Shown here piece after piece: positions 1-6,431 of a stretch of 64,000 nucleotides of DNA. Source of the stretch: CAZZKF01 sp964654995 (lineage in GTDB: Bacteria > Pseudomonadota > Alphaproteobacteria > CAZZKF01). The position numbers were made by a program, and so were the translations under genes. Position 1 is the first letter of the stretch; each line of letters opens with the position of its first letter. The notes beneath the pieces are model-generated. The model saw only the letters and a program-made list of their open reading frames with translations. It did no database searches and had not been told where the DNA came from. The stretch covers positions 1 to 64,000 of the forward strand of contig CAZZKF010000003.1 of the NCBI GenBank assembly GCA_964654995.1, written 5' to 3'.

Positions 1-374
1 AGGAGCACCGCGACCTCAACATCCTGCGCATCGGCTTCGTCGCCAGCGAGATCACCAAGAACGGCGGCATCGCCATCTGCGCGCCGATCGCGCCCTACGC
101 CGCCACCCGGCGCAAGGTCCGCGACATGATCGAGCCGGTCGGCGGCTTCATCGAGGTCCATGTGGCGACGCCGCTCGAAGTCTGCGAACAGCGTGACCGC
201 AAGGGGCTCTACGCCAAGGCCCGGGCCGGCATCATCAAGGAATTCACCGGCATCTCGGACCCCTATGAGGCGCCGGAGAACCCGGAAGTGGTGATCGACA
301 CCCGCGAGATCTCGCCCGATCTGGCCGCCCACCGGATCCTCATCAAGCTCGAATCCATGGGCTTCATCCGGTAA
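1..374 (+). CDS. Bifunctional sulfate adenylyltransferase large subunit/APS kinase, 3' end only
   Basis: The reading frame is open from base 3 and runs off the window start, so only about the last 124 codons are present. The visible part is the APS kinase (CysC-like) domain: a segment reading ITKNGGIAICAPIAPY, then EVHVATPLEVCEQRDRKGLY and GLYAKARAGIIKEFTGI, which are the typical C-terminal half of adenylylsulfate kinase. The enzyme phosphorylates adenylylsulfate to PAPS in assimilatory sulfate activation. In alphaproteobacteria this domain is usually fused behind the CysN GTPase subunit, but the upstream part cannot be seen, so a stand-alone CysC is possible. The 3' end overlaps the convergent metallo-hydrolase gene by 11 bp. 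Confidence 0.88.
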   Translation, partial: EHRDLNILRIGFVASEITKNGGIAICAPIAPYAATRRKVRDMIEPVGGFIEVHVATPLEVCEQRDRKGLYAKARAGIIKEFTGISDPYEAPENPEVVIDTREISPDLAAHRILIKLESMGFIR

Positions 375-1263
375 GACCCGGCGCCGACGCGTTCGGTGCC
401 AGCACCCCGAGATCATGCGCCTCGCCAGGGGTGACCGGCACCCCGATCACCTCATTCTCGGCCAGGACGCGCCCAAGAGCAGGCAAATCCGCCCGCCCCA
501 TGGCGAAGGCGTCGCGCCACGGGCCGTGCGCCTCAAAGAGCACCGCCGCGCGCACACCCAGGGCGGCAATCAGGCCGGGCAGCACATCCATGTCTTCGGG
601 CTCGGCGGCGATGACCCCGATCTCGGCCGGCAACCGCACCGCCACATGTTCAACCGCGGCGACATCGGCCTTCTGGTGCAGGCCCTCGCCGAAGAACAGG
701 AGGCGCGGCGCGTGACCGAGCGTGATCCGGAAGCCCAGCATCGGCCCGGGGCGGGGAATGCGGGCAGCACGCCGGGCAATCCGCAACGCCACGCCGGGGC
801 GCCGTGCCAGCTGGCGCAGACGGGTGAGCGAGGCCTTGAGCCCGGCGGGAAGCAGCGTCATGTGGCGCCAGGCAAAGACATCGATGCCGATGCCGCCGAC
901 CGCCAGCGTCTGACCCGGCCGGCAGGCCAGCAGGCGATCGCCGGGCCCGCGCACATGGCGGGCCAGGGCCTTGATGAGGCGCGGCGAGGCCAGCACCGTC
1001 GCCCGCCCCCAGCGCTCGCCATCGGCCAGATAGCGGATCGTCCCGGCGACATGTTCGGGATGGCCGTGGGTGAGCAGAATCTGCACGTCGTGCTCGCCCG
1101 GCAGATCGTCGCGCCGCGGCGGATCGATGAATACGGGTGTGCTGCCGGCGGCCGAAATCCGGAATCCCGACCAGCCCAGATAGGTCAGCGCATAGCGGCC
1201 CCGCGTCTCGCCGGCCTCGGCCCGGGGCCCCCGGGCATCGCCGCTATGAGGGGTTGGGGACAT
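364..1263 (-). CDS. Metallo-beta-lactamase-fold hydrolase, UlaG-like, non-canonical metal site
   Basis: A 299-residue protein with the MBL-fold start (LTYLGWSGFRIS, VFIDPP) and a metal-binding motif LTHGHPEH at about 64-71. The canonical motif is HxHxDH; here the Asp is Glu (residue 70). A later segment, LLFFGEGLH, sits where the fold usually carries a metal-bridging Asp (commonly FxGD), again with Glu. The fold suggests a hydrolase acting on a lactone, phosphodiester or thioester bond, but the substrate is unknown and the altered ligands may mean a changed metal or lost activity. Its start overlaps the end of the upstream radical SAM gene by 20 bp, so the two are co-transcribed and probably translationally coupled. 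Confidence 0.75.
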   Translation of the reverse strand: MSPTPHSGDARGPRAEAGETRGRYALTYLGWSGFRISAAGSTPVFIDPPRRDDLPGEHDVQILLTHGHPEHVAGTIRYLADGERWGRATVLASPRLIKALARHVRGPGDRLLACRPGQTLAVGGIGIDVFAWRHMTLLPAGLKASLTRLRQLARRPGVALRIARRAARIPRPGPMLGFRITLGHAPRLLFFGEGLHQKADVAAVEHVAVRLPAEIGVIAAEPEDMDVLPGLIAALGVRAAVLFEAHGPWRDAFAMGRADLPALGRVLAENEVIGVPVTPGEAHDLGVLAPNASAPGLTG

Positions 1264-2638
1264 CGCGGTGGGCCCTCAGAAAGGCGATGTAATTGCGCAC
1301 GAAACCGAGCAGCGCGCGCCGCGCATTGGCCCGCATCAGCACGCTCAGCCGCCACAGGCCAAGCCGGCGGATGAGACGCAGCGCCACCTTGCCGTAGGAG
1401 CGCAGCATCAGGCGGTAAAGCCGGCGGGTCGGCAGGTCGGTCGGCAGCACGAAGTGCTGCAGGTCATAGACCTGGCGATCGCGGGTCAGCACCTGGCCGT
1501 TGAGCTTGCGGTGCAAGGGCGTGCCGGGAAACGGGGTCAGCGGCGTATATTCCGCCAGCATGATCGGCGGACGGGCCTTCACGTAACGGTCGATGGCGAG
1601 GAAGTCGGCCTTGGTGAAATGCGGCTCGACCAGAAAGCCGGCGGACAGCCCGATGCCGGCCTCGCCCAGCACCTGAACCGCGCGCTCGTTGACCTCGAGG
1701 CCGGAGCGTTTGCCGGTGCGCTTCAAGGCCGCCTCGTCGATCGCCTCCAGCCCGACCATCACCAGGGACAGCCCGACCCGTGCCCACAGCTGGTAGAGAT
1801 CCGGGTGCTCGGCGATCGAATCGGCGCGGCCATAGGCGAAGTAACGCTTCTTGATGCCGGCCGACAGCAGCATCTCGCCCAGCACCCGCATACGCTCGGG
1901 ATCGTGGAACGAATGATCGTCGCAGAACATCACGAACTCTTCGTCCAGGGCGGCGATCTCCTCGAACACCAGCTCTGGCGAGCGCGGGATGAAGCGGCCC
2001 TGGGAATAGACCCGGCAGGAGCAGAAAATGCATGGATACGAGCAGCCGACCGAGGTGCGCACGGCGGCCACCGAATCCTCGAACAGATAGAAATAGCGGT
2101 CGCGGTAGCGATCGGCGAGTTCGCGGGCCGGCGGCGGCTGGCTGTCGAGGCTGAACGGCAGCGGCCGCGGTTGGGTGGCCCGCAGGCCACCGTCCTCGCG
2201 GATCATCAGACCGGCAATGTCGTCGAAGCGGTTGGCGCCGGCGGCGCGGGCCGCACAGATTTCGCGAAACGCATCGACGCCTTCGCCTCGCACCACCAGA
2301 TCCACCACCGGATCGTCGAAATCCTCGGGGCACAGGGTCGGGTGATGGCCGCCGACCACGGTGAGGCAATGGGGTGCACGCGCGCGCACCATGCGCAGGG
2401 CCTTGAGCGCGGTTTCCACATGGACGATCTCGGAGGTCACCCCGACGACATCGGGTGTGAAATCGCGCAAGGTGTCGGCCAGATCGGCGGCCCGCACCTC
2501 CATGTCGACGAGGCGAACGTCGTGATCCGGGATCACCCCGGCGCCGATCAGCTCCAGCCCCAGGGGCTCGATCCGGGCGATATTCTTGAGCCCGATGGTG
2601 CGCCGACCGCAGGGCGGATTGATCAACAGGATTTTCAT
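1244..2638 (-). CDS. B12-binding domain radical SAM protein
   Basis: 464 residues from the ATG at 2638, which begins MKILLINPP, the usual first strand of a cobalamin-binding Rossmann domain (about 1-135, with VGVTSE and VVGGHHPTLCPE). The B12 DxHxxG ligand motif is absent, as in many BchE/HpnR-type relatives. The radical SAM core follows with the 4Fe-4S motif C199-x3-C203-x2-C206 (GCSYPCIFC) and ends with an LPTDLP segment common in this subfamily. Such enzymes make 5'-deoxyadenosyl radicals, often for methylation or ring rearrangement of lipids and cofactors; the substrate here is not evident. A longer frame to 2944 exists, but its N-terminus is not protein-like. It forms an operon with the overlapping MBL-fold gene. 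Confidence 0.8.
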   Translation of the reverse strand: MKILLINPPCGRRTIGLKNIARIEPLGLELIGAGVIPDHDVRLVDMEVRAADLADTLRDFTPDVVGVTSEIVHVETALKALRMVRARAPHCLTVVGGHHPTLCPEDFDDPVVDLVVRGEGVDAFREICAARAAGANRFDDIAGLMIREDGGLRATQPRPLPFSLDSQPPPARELADRYRDRYFYLFEDSVAAVRTSVGCSYPCIFCSCRVYSQGRFIPRSPELVFEEIAALDEEFVMFCDDHSFHDPERMRVLGEMLLSAGIKKRYFAYGRADSIAEHPDLYQLWARVGLSLVMVGLEAIDEAALKRTGKRSGLEVNERAVQVLGEAGIGLSAGFLVEPHFTKADFLAIDRYVKARPPIMLAEYTPLTPFPGTPLHRKLNGQVLTRDRQVYDLQHFVLPTDLPTRRLYRLMLRSYGKVALRLIRRLGLWRLSVLMRANARRALLGFVRNYIAFLRAHRDVPNPS

Positions 2639-2908
2639 ACTCTTGCTCCGAAGCCGGCCGTACCATGCCGGCCGAGAAATCCGGTCGCGCCGCTCACCGG
2701 AATCCTGTGTACAAGCCGAACCCCGGGAAACGACATCAAATCGGCACCTGCGCTCCCAGGATCCCAAGCCTAGACATGTGGGGGCCAAGGTGCCTCGACC
2801 GGCACCGTCCTCGCCCCCGGGAAAAGATCTGGCGCGGCCCGCACACGCACGGCTGCCATGCAAGGGCGCACCACAGGCCCGAGCATAGAGGCCGCCGTCC
2901 CGCTGGCA

Positions 2909-2922
2909 TTGACCTTTGTCAA
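2909..2922. promoter_or_regulatory. TTGAC-N4-GTCAA palindrome, FNR/CRP-family-like site
   Basis: The 14 bases form a perfect 5+4+5 inverted repeat, close to the FNR-family consensus TTGAT-N4-ATCAA. It lies about 270 bp upstream of the radical SAM start, rather far for a promoter-proximal site. The assignment rests on pattern alone. Confidence 0.3.
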
Positions 2923-2997
2923 GGGTGCCTCGGGCTGTTGTCATGGACGCCCCCCCACGCGCGCCTGTATCATTGATGTTTGCGCATCAGCCGACGG

Positions 2998-3052
2998 CCG
3001 CCGGGGGGCGGCCCGAGGATCACCGGACGGGGTTTCGCGAACAAGCACGCTG
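2998..3052 (+). repeat. 55-bp direct repeat, left copy at gap edge
   Basis: These 55 bases are identical to 3153-3207 and end exactly where the N run starts. Such a pair is what a k-mer assembler leaves when two contigs sharing a terminal k-mer are joined as a scaffold with a default gap, but a true dispersed or tandem repeat that broke the assembly would look the same. Confidence 0.9.
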
Positions 3053-3152
3053 NNNNNNNNNNNNNNNNNNNNNNNNNNNNNNNNNNNNNNNNNNNNNNNN
3101 NNNNNNNNNNNNNNNNNNNNNNNNNNNNNNNNNNNNNNNNNNNNNNNNNNNN
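3053..3152. other. Assembly gap of exactly 100 N
   Basis: Exactly 100 undetermined bases, a conventional placeholder size. Frames spanning it are not real evidence for coding sequence. Confidence 0.99.
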
Positions 3153-3207
3153 CCGCCGGGGGGCGGCCCGAGGATCACCGGACGGGGTTTCGCGAACAAG
3201 CACGCTG
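3153..3207 (+). repeat. 55-bp direct repeat, right copy at gap edge
   Basis: Identical to 2998-3052 and starts at the first base after the Ns. The repeat is very GC-rich at its left end (CCGCCGGGGGGCGG), which could also have hindered sequencing. Confidence 0.9.
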
Positions 3208-3293
3208 CCCCGCCCCGAATGCGCCCAGCCGGCCCGTAACGTCGCGTTTACACAAGCGTGCGACAATCGGCCGCGAACAGGGGGGAAAGGCTC

Positions 3294-4373
3294 ATGCCCC
3301 GGGCAGCCGAACTGAATCGCCGAACCGCCAGGCGGCGGGGGGTGCAGGCGCGCCAACGCGATGGCGGCGCCGTACCCGGCGCAGGGATCTCCTGGCGTGG
3401 CCTTTGCTGTACCTTGCTGGCCACCATCGTGTTCGCACTTGTCGTTCTGTTCCTGGTCGCCCTCGGGCATCAGATATGGGCGGCACCGGCGCCGCTCGAT
3501 GCCGCAATCCGGCTGGCCAAGGAAATCTACTGGTACAATCTCCGGCACTTCGTCAATTCGCCGGTGATGCTGATCGGCCTGCCGGCGGTCTTCGTCTTGC
3601 AGCTTGTCGCTCCGGCGGAGCGCGGGCAAAGGCTGTTCGGTCCCGGGACCCGCGCCGACATTCTCTGGACATTGGCCAGTTTTGCCTTCGTTGCCACCGC
3701 CCTGCCCGCCTATCTCGCCTTTCTGCGGACGCTGTACGAAGACTGGATCGGGGCTGCCGCCCCGGCCCTGTCCCTCGATCTGCCGCCCTGGGCAGCCGCC
3801 GTGCTGGGCTTTCTGCTGATCGATTTCCTCGCCTGGTTCCACCATCTGGTGCGCCACAAGGTGCCCGCCTTCTGGGTCTTTCATGCGGTGCATCATTCGC
3901 AGCGTGCGATGAACCCGTTTGCCCGCGACCGCATTCACCCGGTCGATCAACTGGTGGCCAGCGCGATCATTTTCCTGCCCATGTTCCTGTTCGAGGACGG
4001 ATTGGGGATCGCGCTCAACTACTTCATGCTTCAGGTGCTCCTCGACCATGCCAATCACGCCAACATCAGGACCAATTTCGGTGTCCTGCGCTACGTTCTG
4101 GTGACGCCGCAATCGCACCGGGTTCATCATTCGAACCGGCGCGAGCATTACGACCGCAATTACGGCGTGGCACTGAGCATCTGGGATCACCTGTTCGGCA
4201 CCCAGTACCGCGATTACGACATCTACCCGGAGACCGGCATTCCCGACCCCGATTTCCCCTATGAGGATGCGCCCGGACTGGCCGGCCTTTTGCGCCGGCT
4301 GGTGGCACAGTTTCTCTATCCCTTCAAGGTCCTGATCCCCCATGTGCGGGCCGACCTGCGCGGCGGTTCGTAA
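3294..4373 (+). CDS. Sterol desaturase/fatty acid hydroxylase family membrane protein
   Basis: 359 residues from the ATG at 3294, chosen because GGGGGGAAAGG lies just upstream; an in-frame ATG at 3258 lacks this site. The protein has a basic N-terminus, membrane segments near 35-60, 85-105, 120-145 and 165-182, and the histidine clusters of the di-iron hydroxylase superfamily: WFHHLVRH (183-188), FHAVHHS (197-201) and HRVHHSNRREH (275-285). Family members hydroxylate or desaturate lipids at the membrane using O2. The substrate is not shown; hopanoid, carotenoid or ornithine-lipid modification are all possible. It is followed 18 bp later by a glycosyltransferase gene on the same strand, which suggests a shared lipid-modification role. 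Confidence 0.82.
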   Translation: MPRAAELNRRTARRRGVQARQRDGGAVPGAGISWRGLCCTLLATIVFALVVLFLVALGHQIWAAPAPLDAAIRLAKEIYWYNLRHFVNSPVMLIGLPAVFVLQLVAPAERGQRLFGPGTRADILWTLASFAFVATALPAYLAFLRTLYEDWIGAAAPALSLDLPPWAAAVLGFLLIDFLAWFHHLVRHKVPAFWVFHAVHHSQRAMNPFARDRIHPVDQLVASAIIFLPMFLFEDGLGIALNYFMLQVLLDHANHANIRTNFGVLRYVLVTPQSHRVHHSNRREHYDRNYGVALSIWDHLFGTQYRDYDIYPETGIPDPDFPYEDAPGLAGLLRRLVAQFLYPFKVLIPHVRADLRGGS

Positions 4374-4391
4374 CCCTCGAGAGCCGAAACG

Positions 4392-5444
4392 ATGAGGCGG
4401 GTCCTGTTCGCAACCACCCACGGTTACATGCCGGAGCGGATCGGCGGCTCGGAGATATCGACCGATGTTCAGTGCCGCTTGCTGGCGGCCCGGGGTTTCG
4501 ACTGCGCCGTCCTGGCGGGCATCGAAGGCCGCGGCCTGTCGGGCCTGAGCATCCGCCTGCGCCGCAAGCTGAACGGCGCCCTTGGTTTTCTGGTCGATCG
4601 CCTTGGCGGCTACCCGGTCTATCGCCACTGGCACCCCTGGAAAGTCGCACAGGACGTGGTCGATCACTTCCGCCCCGAGGTGGTGGTCATTCAGGCCGGC
4701 AAACAGGTGCCGCTGGCCGGCGCCTTTCTCGGGACCGGCGTGCGTACCGTCTTCTATTTTCACGACGTGCTGTTCGACACCCACGGCGCCCGGCTCGAGA
4801 ACGTCGATGGGATGCTGTTTCTCTCGGTCTCCGAGTTCGTCGCCGAGCGGGTGCGCGACGAGTTCGGGATTTCTTCGGCAATCGTGCCGCCCGTCGTTTT
4901 GCCGGAGGACTTTGCCGTCACACCACGGGGAGAAACGGTGGTGTTCATCAATCCGCATCCCATGAAGGGGGTGGACATTGCGCTCGCGCTGGCCGAGCGC
5001 CGGCCTGACATCCCCTTCGATTTCGTCGAATGCTGGCCGCTGCCACGCGAGCAGCGCCGGGCCGTGCGCGCACGTGTGCGAGCGCTTCCCAATGTGCGCT
5101 GGCATCGGCCGGTCAGCGACATGCGCACGATCTATGGACGCGCCCGGCTGGTGCTGGTGCCCAGCCAGGTCGACGATGCCTGGCCGCGGGTGGTTGCGGA
5201 AGCCCACATCAGCGCCATCCCGGTCCTCGGCAGTGCTCGCGGCGGGCTGCCGAACAGCGTCGGGCCCGGCGGTATCCTGATCGCCTCGGATGCCGATATC
5301 TCGGCCTGGGCGCAGGCGCTGGCGCGGATATGGGACGACGCGGAGGAACACGAGCGGCTGTCCCAAGCGGCCCGGGCCCACGCCCGGCGATCCGAGATTC
5401 AACCGGAGCGCATCATCGACACGTTCATCGACGCGATTCTGTGA
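4392..5444 (+). CDS. Glycosyltransferase, GT-B fold (GT1/GT4-like)
   Basis: 350 residues. The N-terminus MRRVLFATTHGYMP-x-RIGGSE is the typical nucleotide-sugar transferase start with a Gly-rich loop. The C-terminal half has the GT4-type pattern VVFINPHPMKG, a proline-containing PSQ-x-DDAWPRVVAEA (the E-x7-E-like donor-binding region) and SARGGLPNSVGPGGIL. Such enzymes transfer a sugar from a nucleotide donor to a lipid or polysaccharide acceptor at the inner membrane face. It lies 18 bp after the membrane hydroxylase gene, so the pair is probably one operon. No membrane segment is evident. Donor and acceptor cannot be deduced. Confidence 0.82.
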   Translation: MRRVLFATTHGYMPERIGGSEISTDVQCRLLAARGFDCAVLAGIEGRGLSGLSIRLRRKLNGALGFLVDRLGGYPVYRHWHPWKVAQDVVDHFRPEVVVIQAGKQVPLAGAFLGTGVRTVFYFHDVLFDTHGARLENVDGMLFLSVSEFVAERVRDEFGISSAIVPPVVLPEDFAVTPRGETVVFINPHPMKGVDIALALAERRPDIPFDFVECWPLPREQRRAVRARVRALPNVRWHRPVSDMRTIYGRARLVLVPSQVDDAWPRVVAEAHISAIPVLGSARGGLPNSVGPGGILIASDADISAWAQALARIWDDAEEHERLSQAARAHARRSEIQPERIIDTFIDAIL

Positions 5445-5480
5445 GACACACGATCCTTCGCTGGTCCCTGCATACTGCCA

Positions 5481-5504
5481 AAAAACAACAATTATGTTGT
5501 TTTT
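5481..5504. promoter_or_regulatory. 10-bp inverted repeat upstream of hicA, putative HicB operator
   Basis: Perfect arms AAAAACAACA and TGTTGTTTTT separated by ATTA. It is strikingly AT-rich against its surroundings and lies 38 bp before the hicA GTG. HicB antitoxins commonly repress their own promoter by binding palindromes, so this is a good operator candidate. Confidence 0.6.
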
Positions 5505-5518
5505 CCCTGGCAAAACAC

Positions 5519-5530
5519 AACACAAGTGTT
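5519..5530. promoter_or_regulatory. Second short palindrome AACAC-AA-GTGTT before hicA
   Basis: A perfect 5+2+5 inverted repeat directly followed by a TATATT (5530-5535) that could be a -10 element. A transcript from it would have almost no leader before the GTG at 5542. With the larger palindrome it forms a likely HicB-controlled promoter region. Confidence 0.45.
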
Positions 5531-5541
5531 ATATTCTTGAG

Positions 5542-5730
5542 GTGAATTCGAGGGAACTCAAGAAACTGCTGAAAAAGCACGGGTGCACCTTCGAAACCCA
5601 TCGGGGCGGCTCGGGGCACCTGACCGTTCGGCGCGGCAAGCGTACCTCGCAGTTGCCCATGCACGGCGGGCGAAAGGAGCTCGGCACGAAACTGGTCAGC
5701 AAGATATTGAAGGACTTGGGAATCACCTGA
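5542..5730 (+). CDS. hicA: HicA family mRNA interferase toxin
   Basis: 62 residues from the GTG at 5542. The protein reads VNSRELKKLLKKHGC, then RGGSGHLTVRR with the catalytic-type His at 26, and ends in the basic KELGTKLVSKILKDLGI typical of the dsRBD-like HicA fold. HicA toxins cleave mRNA and block translation until neutralised by HicB. A longer frame runs upstream from 5290, but it overlaps the glycosyltransferase gene and is not HicA-like. The Shine-Dalgarno sequence is poor (TTGAG abutting the start), fitting weak or near-leaderless toxin translation. hicB follows after 33 bp. AT content here is higher than in neighbours, which hints at acquisition. Confidence 0.9.
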   Translation: MNSRELKKLLKKHGCTFETHRGGSGHLTVRRGKRTSQLPMHGGRKELGTKLVSKILKDLGIT

Positions 5731-5763
5731 TTCGGGGTGACTGGAGCAAGAGGGAAGACAGAG

Positions 5764-6204
5764 ATGGATCGCCTCATGAACGAAGATCTCGCCTACCCGG
5801 TCAGGCTGGAGCCGGACGACAACGGCACGATCCTGGTCACCTGCCCGGACCTGCCCGAGGTCACGACCTTCGGCGAGGATGAAGACGACGCCCTCCTCCG
5901 CGCCCGGGACGCCATCGAGGAAGCCCTGGCGGCGCGTATCGCCAACCGGCAAGACATCCCCTATCCGGCACGCCACGGCGACACACGGGTGAGCCTGTCC
6001 ACGCAGGTCGCCCTGAAGGTTCTGCTGTATATCGCCATGCGCGAGGAACACATGAAAAAGGCCGATCTGGCCCGCGCCCTTCATTGGCATGGCCCGCAGG
6101 TCGATCGGTTATTCGATCTCCGCCACGCCACCCGGCTTGAGCAGTTCGATCAGGCGTTCGCCGCCTTGGGCCGCCAGGTCAGGGTTTCGGTCCTGCCAGG
6201 CTGA
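5764..6204 (+). CDS. hicB: HicB family antitoxin
   Basis: 146 residues from the ATG at 5764, preceded by AGAGGGAAG; an in-frame GTG at 5737 and an ATG at 5776 are alternatives. The N-terminal half (AYPVRLEPDDNGTILVTCPDLPEVTTFGE, given here as a landmark at about residues 8-36) is the partial RNase-H-like HicB domain, with EDDALLRARDAIEEAL after it. The C-terminal half (MKKADLARALHWHGPQVDRLF) looks like a helix-turn-helix, so it should bind both HicA and the operator palindromes upstream of hicA. The pair is co-directional and probably one transcript. Confidence 0.9.
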   Translation: MDRLMNEDLAYPVRLEPDDNGTILVTCPDLPEVTTFGEDEDDALLRARDAIEEALAARIANRQDIPYPARHGDTRVSLSTQVALKVLLYIAMREEHMKKADLARALHWHGPQVDRLFDLRHATRLEQFDQAFAALGRQVRVSVLPG

Positions 6205-6275
6205 AGCGCCGAAAAATCCGGAAAGAGCGCCCGAGCACAGGACCCGCCCCAGGCCAAATCATTGATATTGAAGGC

Positions 6276-6351
6276 TGGTGACCCCTACGGGACTCGAACC
6301 CGTGTTTCCGGCGTGAAAGGCCGGTGTCCTAGGCCTCTAGACGAAGGGGTC
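6276..6351 (-). tRNA. tRNA-Glu (anticodon TTC)
   Basis: On the minus strand the 76 bases fold as a standard cloverleaf. The acceptor GACCCCT pairs with AGGGGTC, the anticodon stem CGGCC/GGCCG-type arm carries the loop CTTTCAC (anticodon TTC), and the T-arm contains GGTTCGAGTCC. The CCA end is encoded (6276-6278). The 3' end faces the hicAB genes, 71 bp away. Confidence 0.96.
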
Positions 6352-6431
6352 CCCGGCAGGCCGCATGTGATCTAAAGGGATTGCCGCCAAGGGTCAAGAC
6401 AATTTGCCCGCTTGTTCGGCAAGCGGCGGCG

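Larger units (their letters stand above)
2639..3293. other. Intergenic region with assembly gap, no gene seen
   Basis: This 655-base stretch separates the leftward radical SAM gene from the rightward hydroxylase gene, so it should hold two divergent promoters. It contains 100 Ns, two copies of a 55-bp sequence, and a perfect TTGAC-cttt-GTCAA palindrome. Open frames crossing it have no recognisable protein character. Because of the gap, its true length and content are unknown. Confidence 0.7.

Noticed and set aside
2858..5525. Very long frames across and opposite the hydroxylase/glycosyltransferase region (468 and 851 codons)
   Set aside because: They read through the N gap and lie antisense or out of frame to genes with clear motifs; their Arg/Pro/Gly-rich composition is that of a GC-rich shadow.
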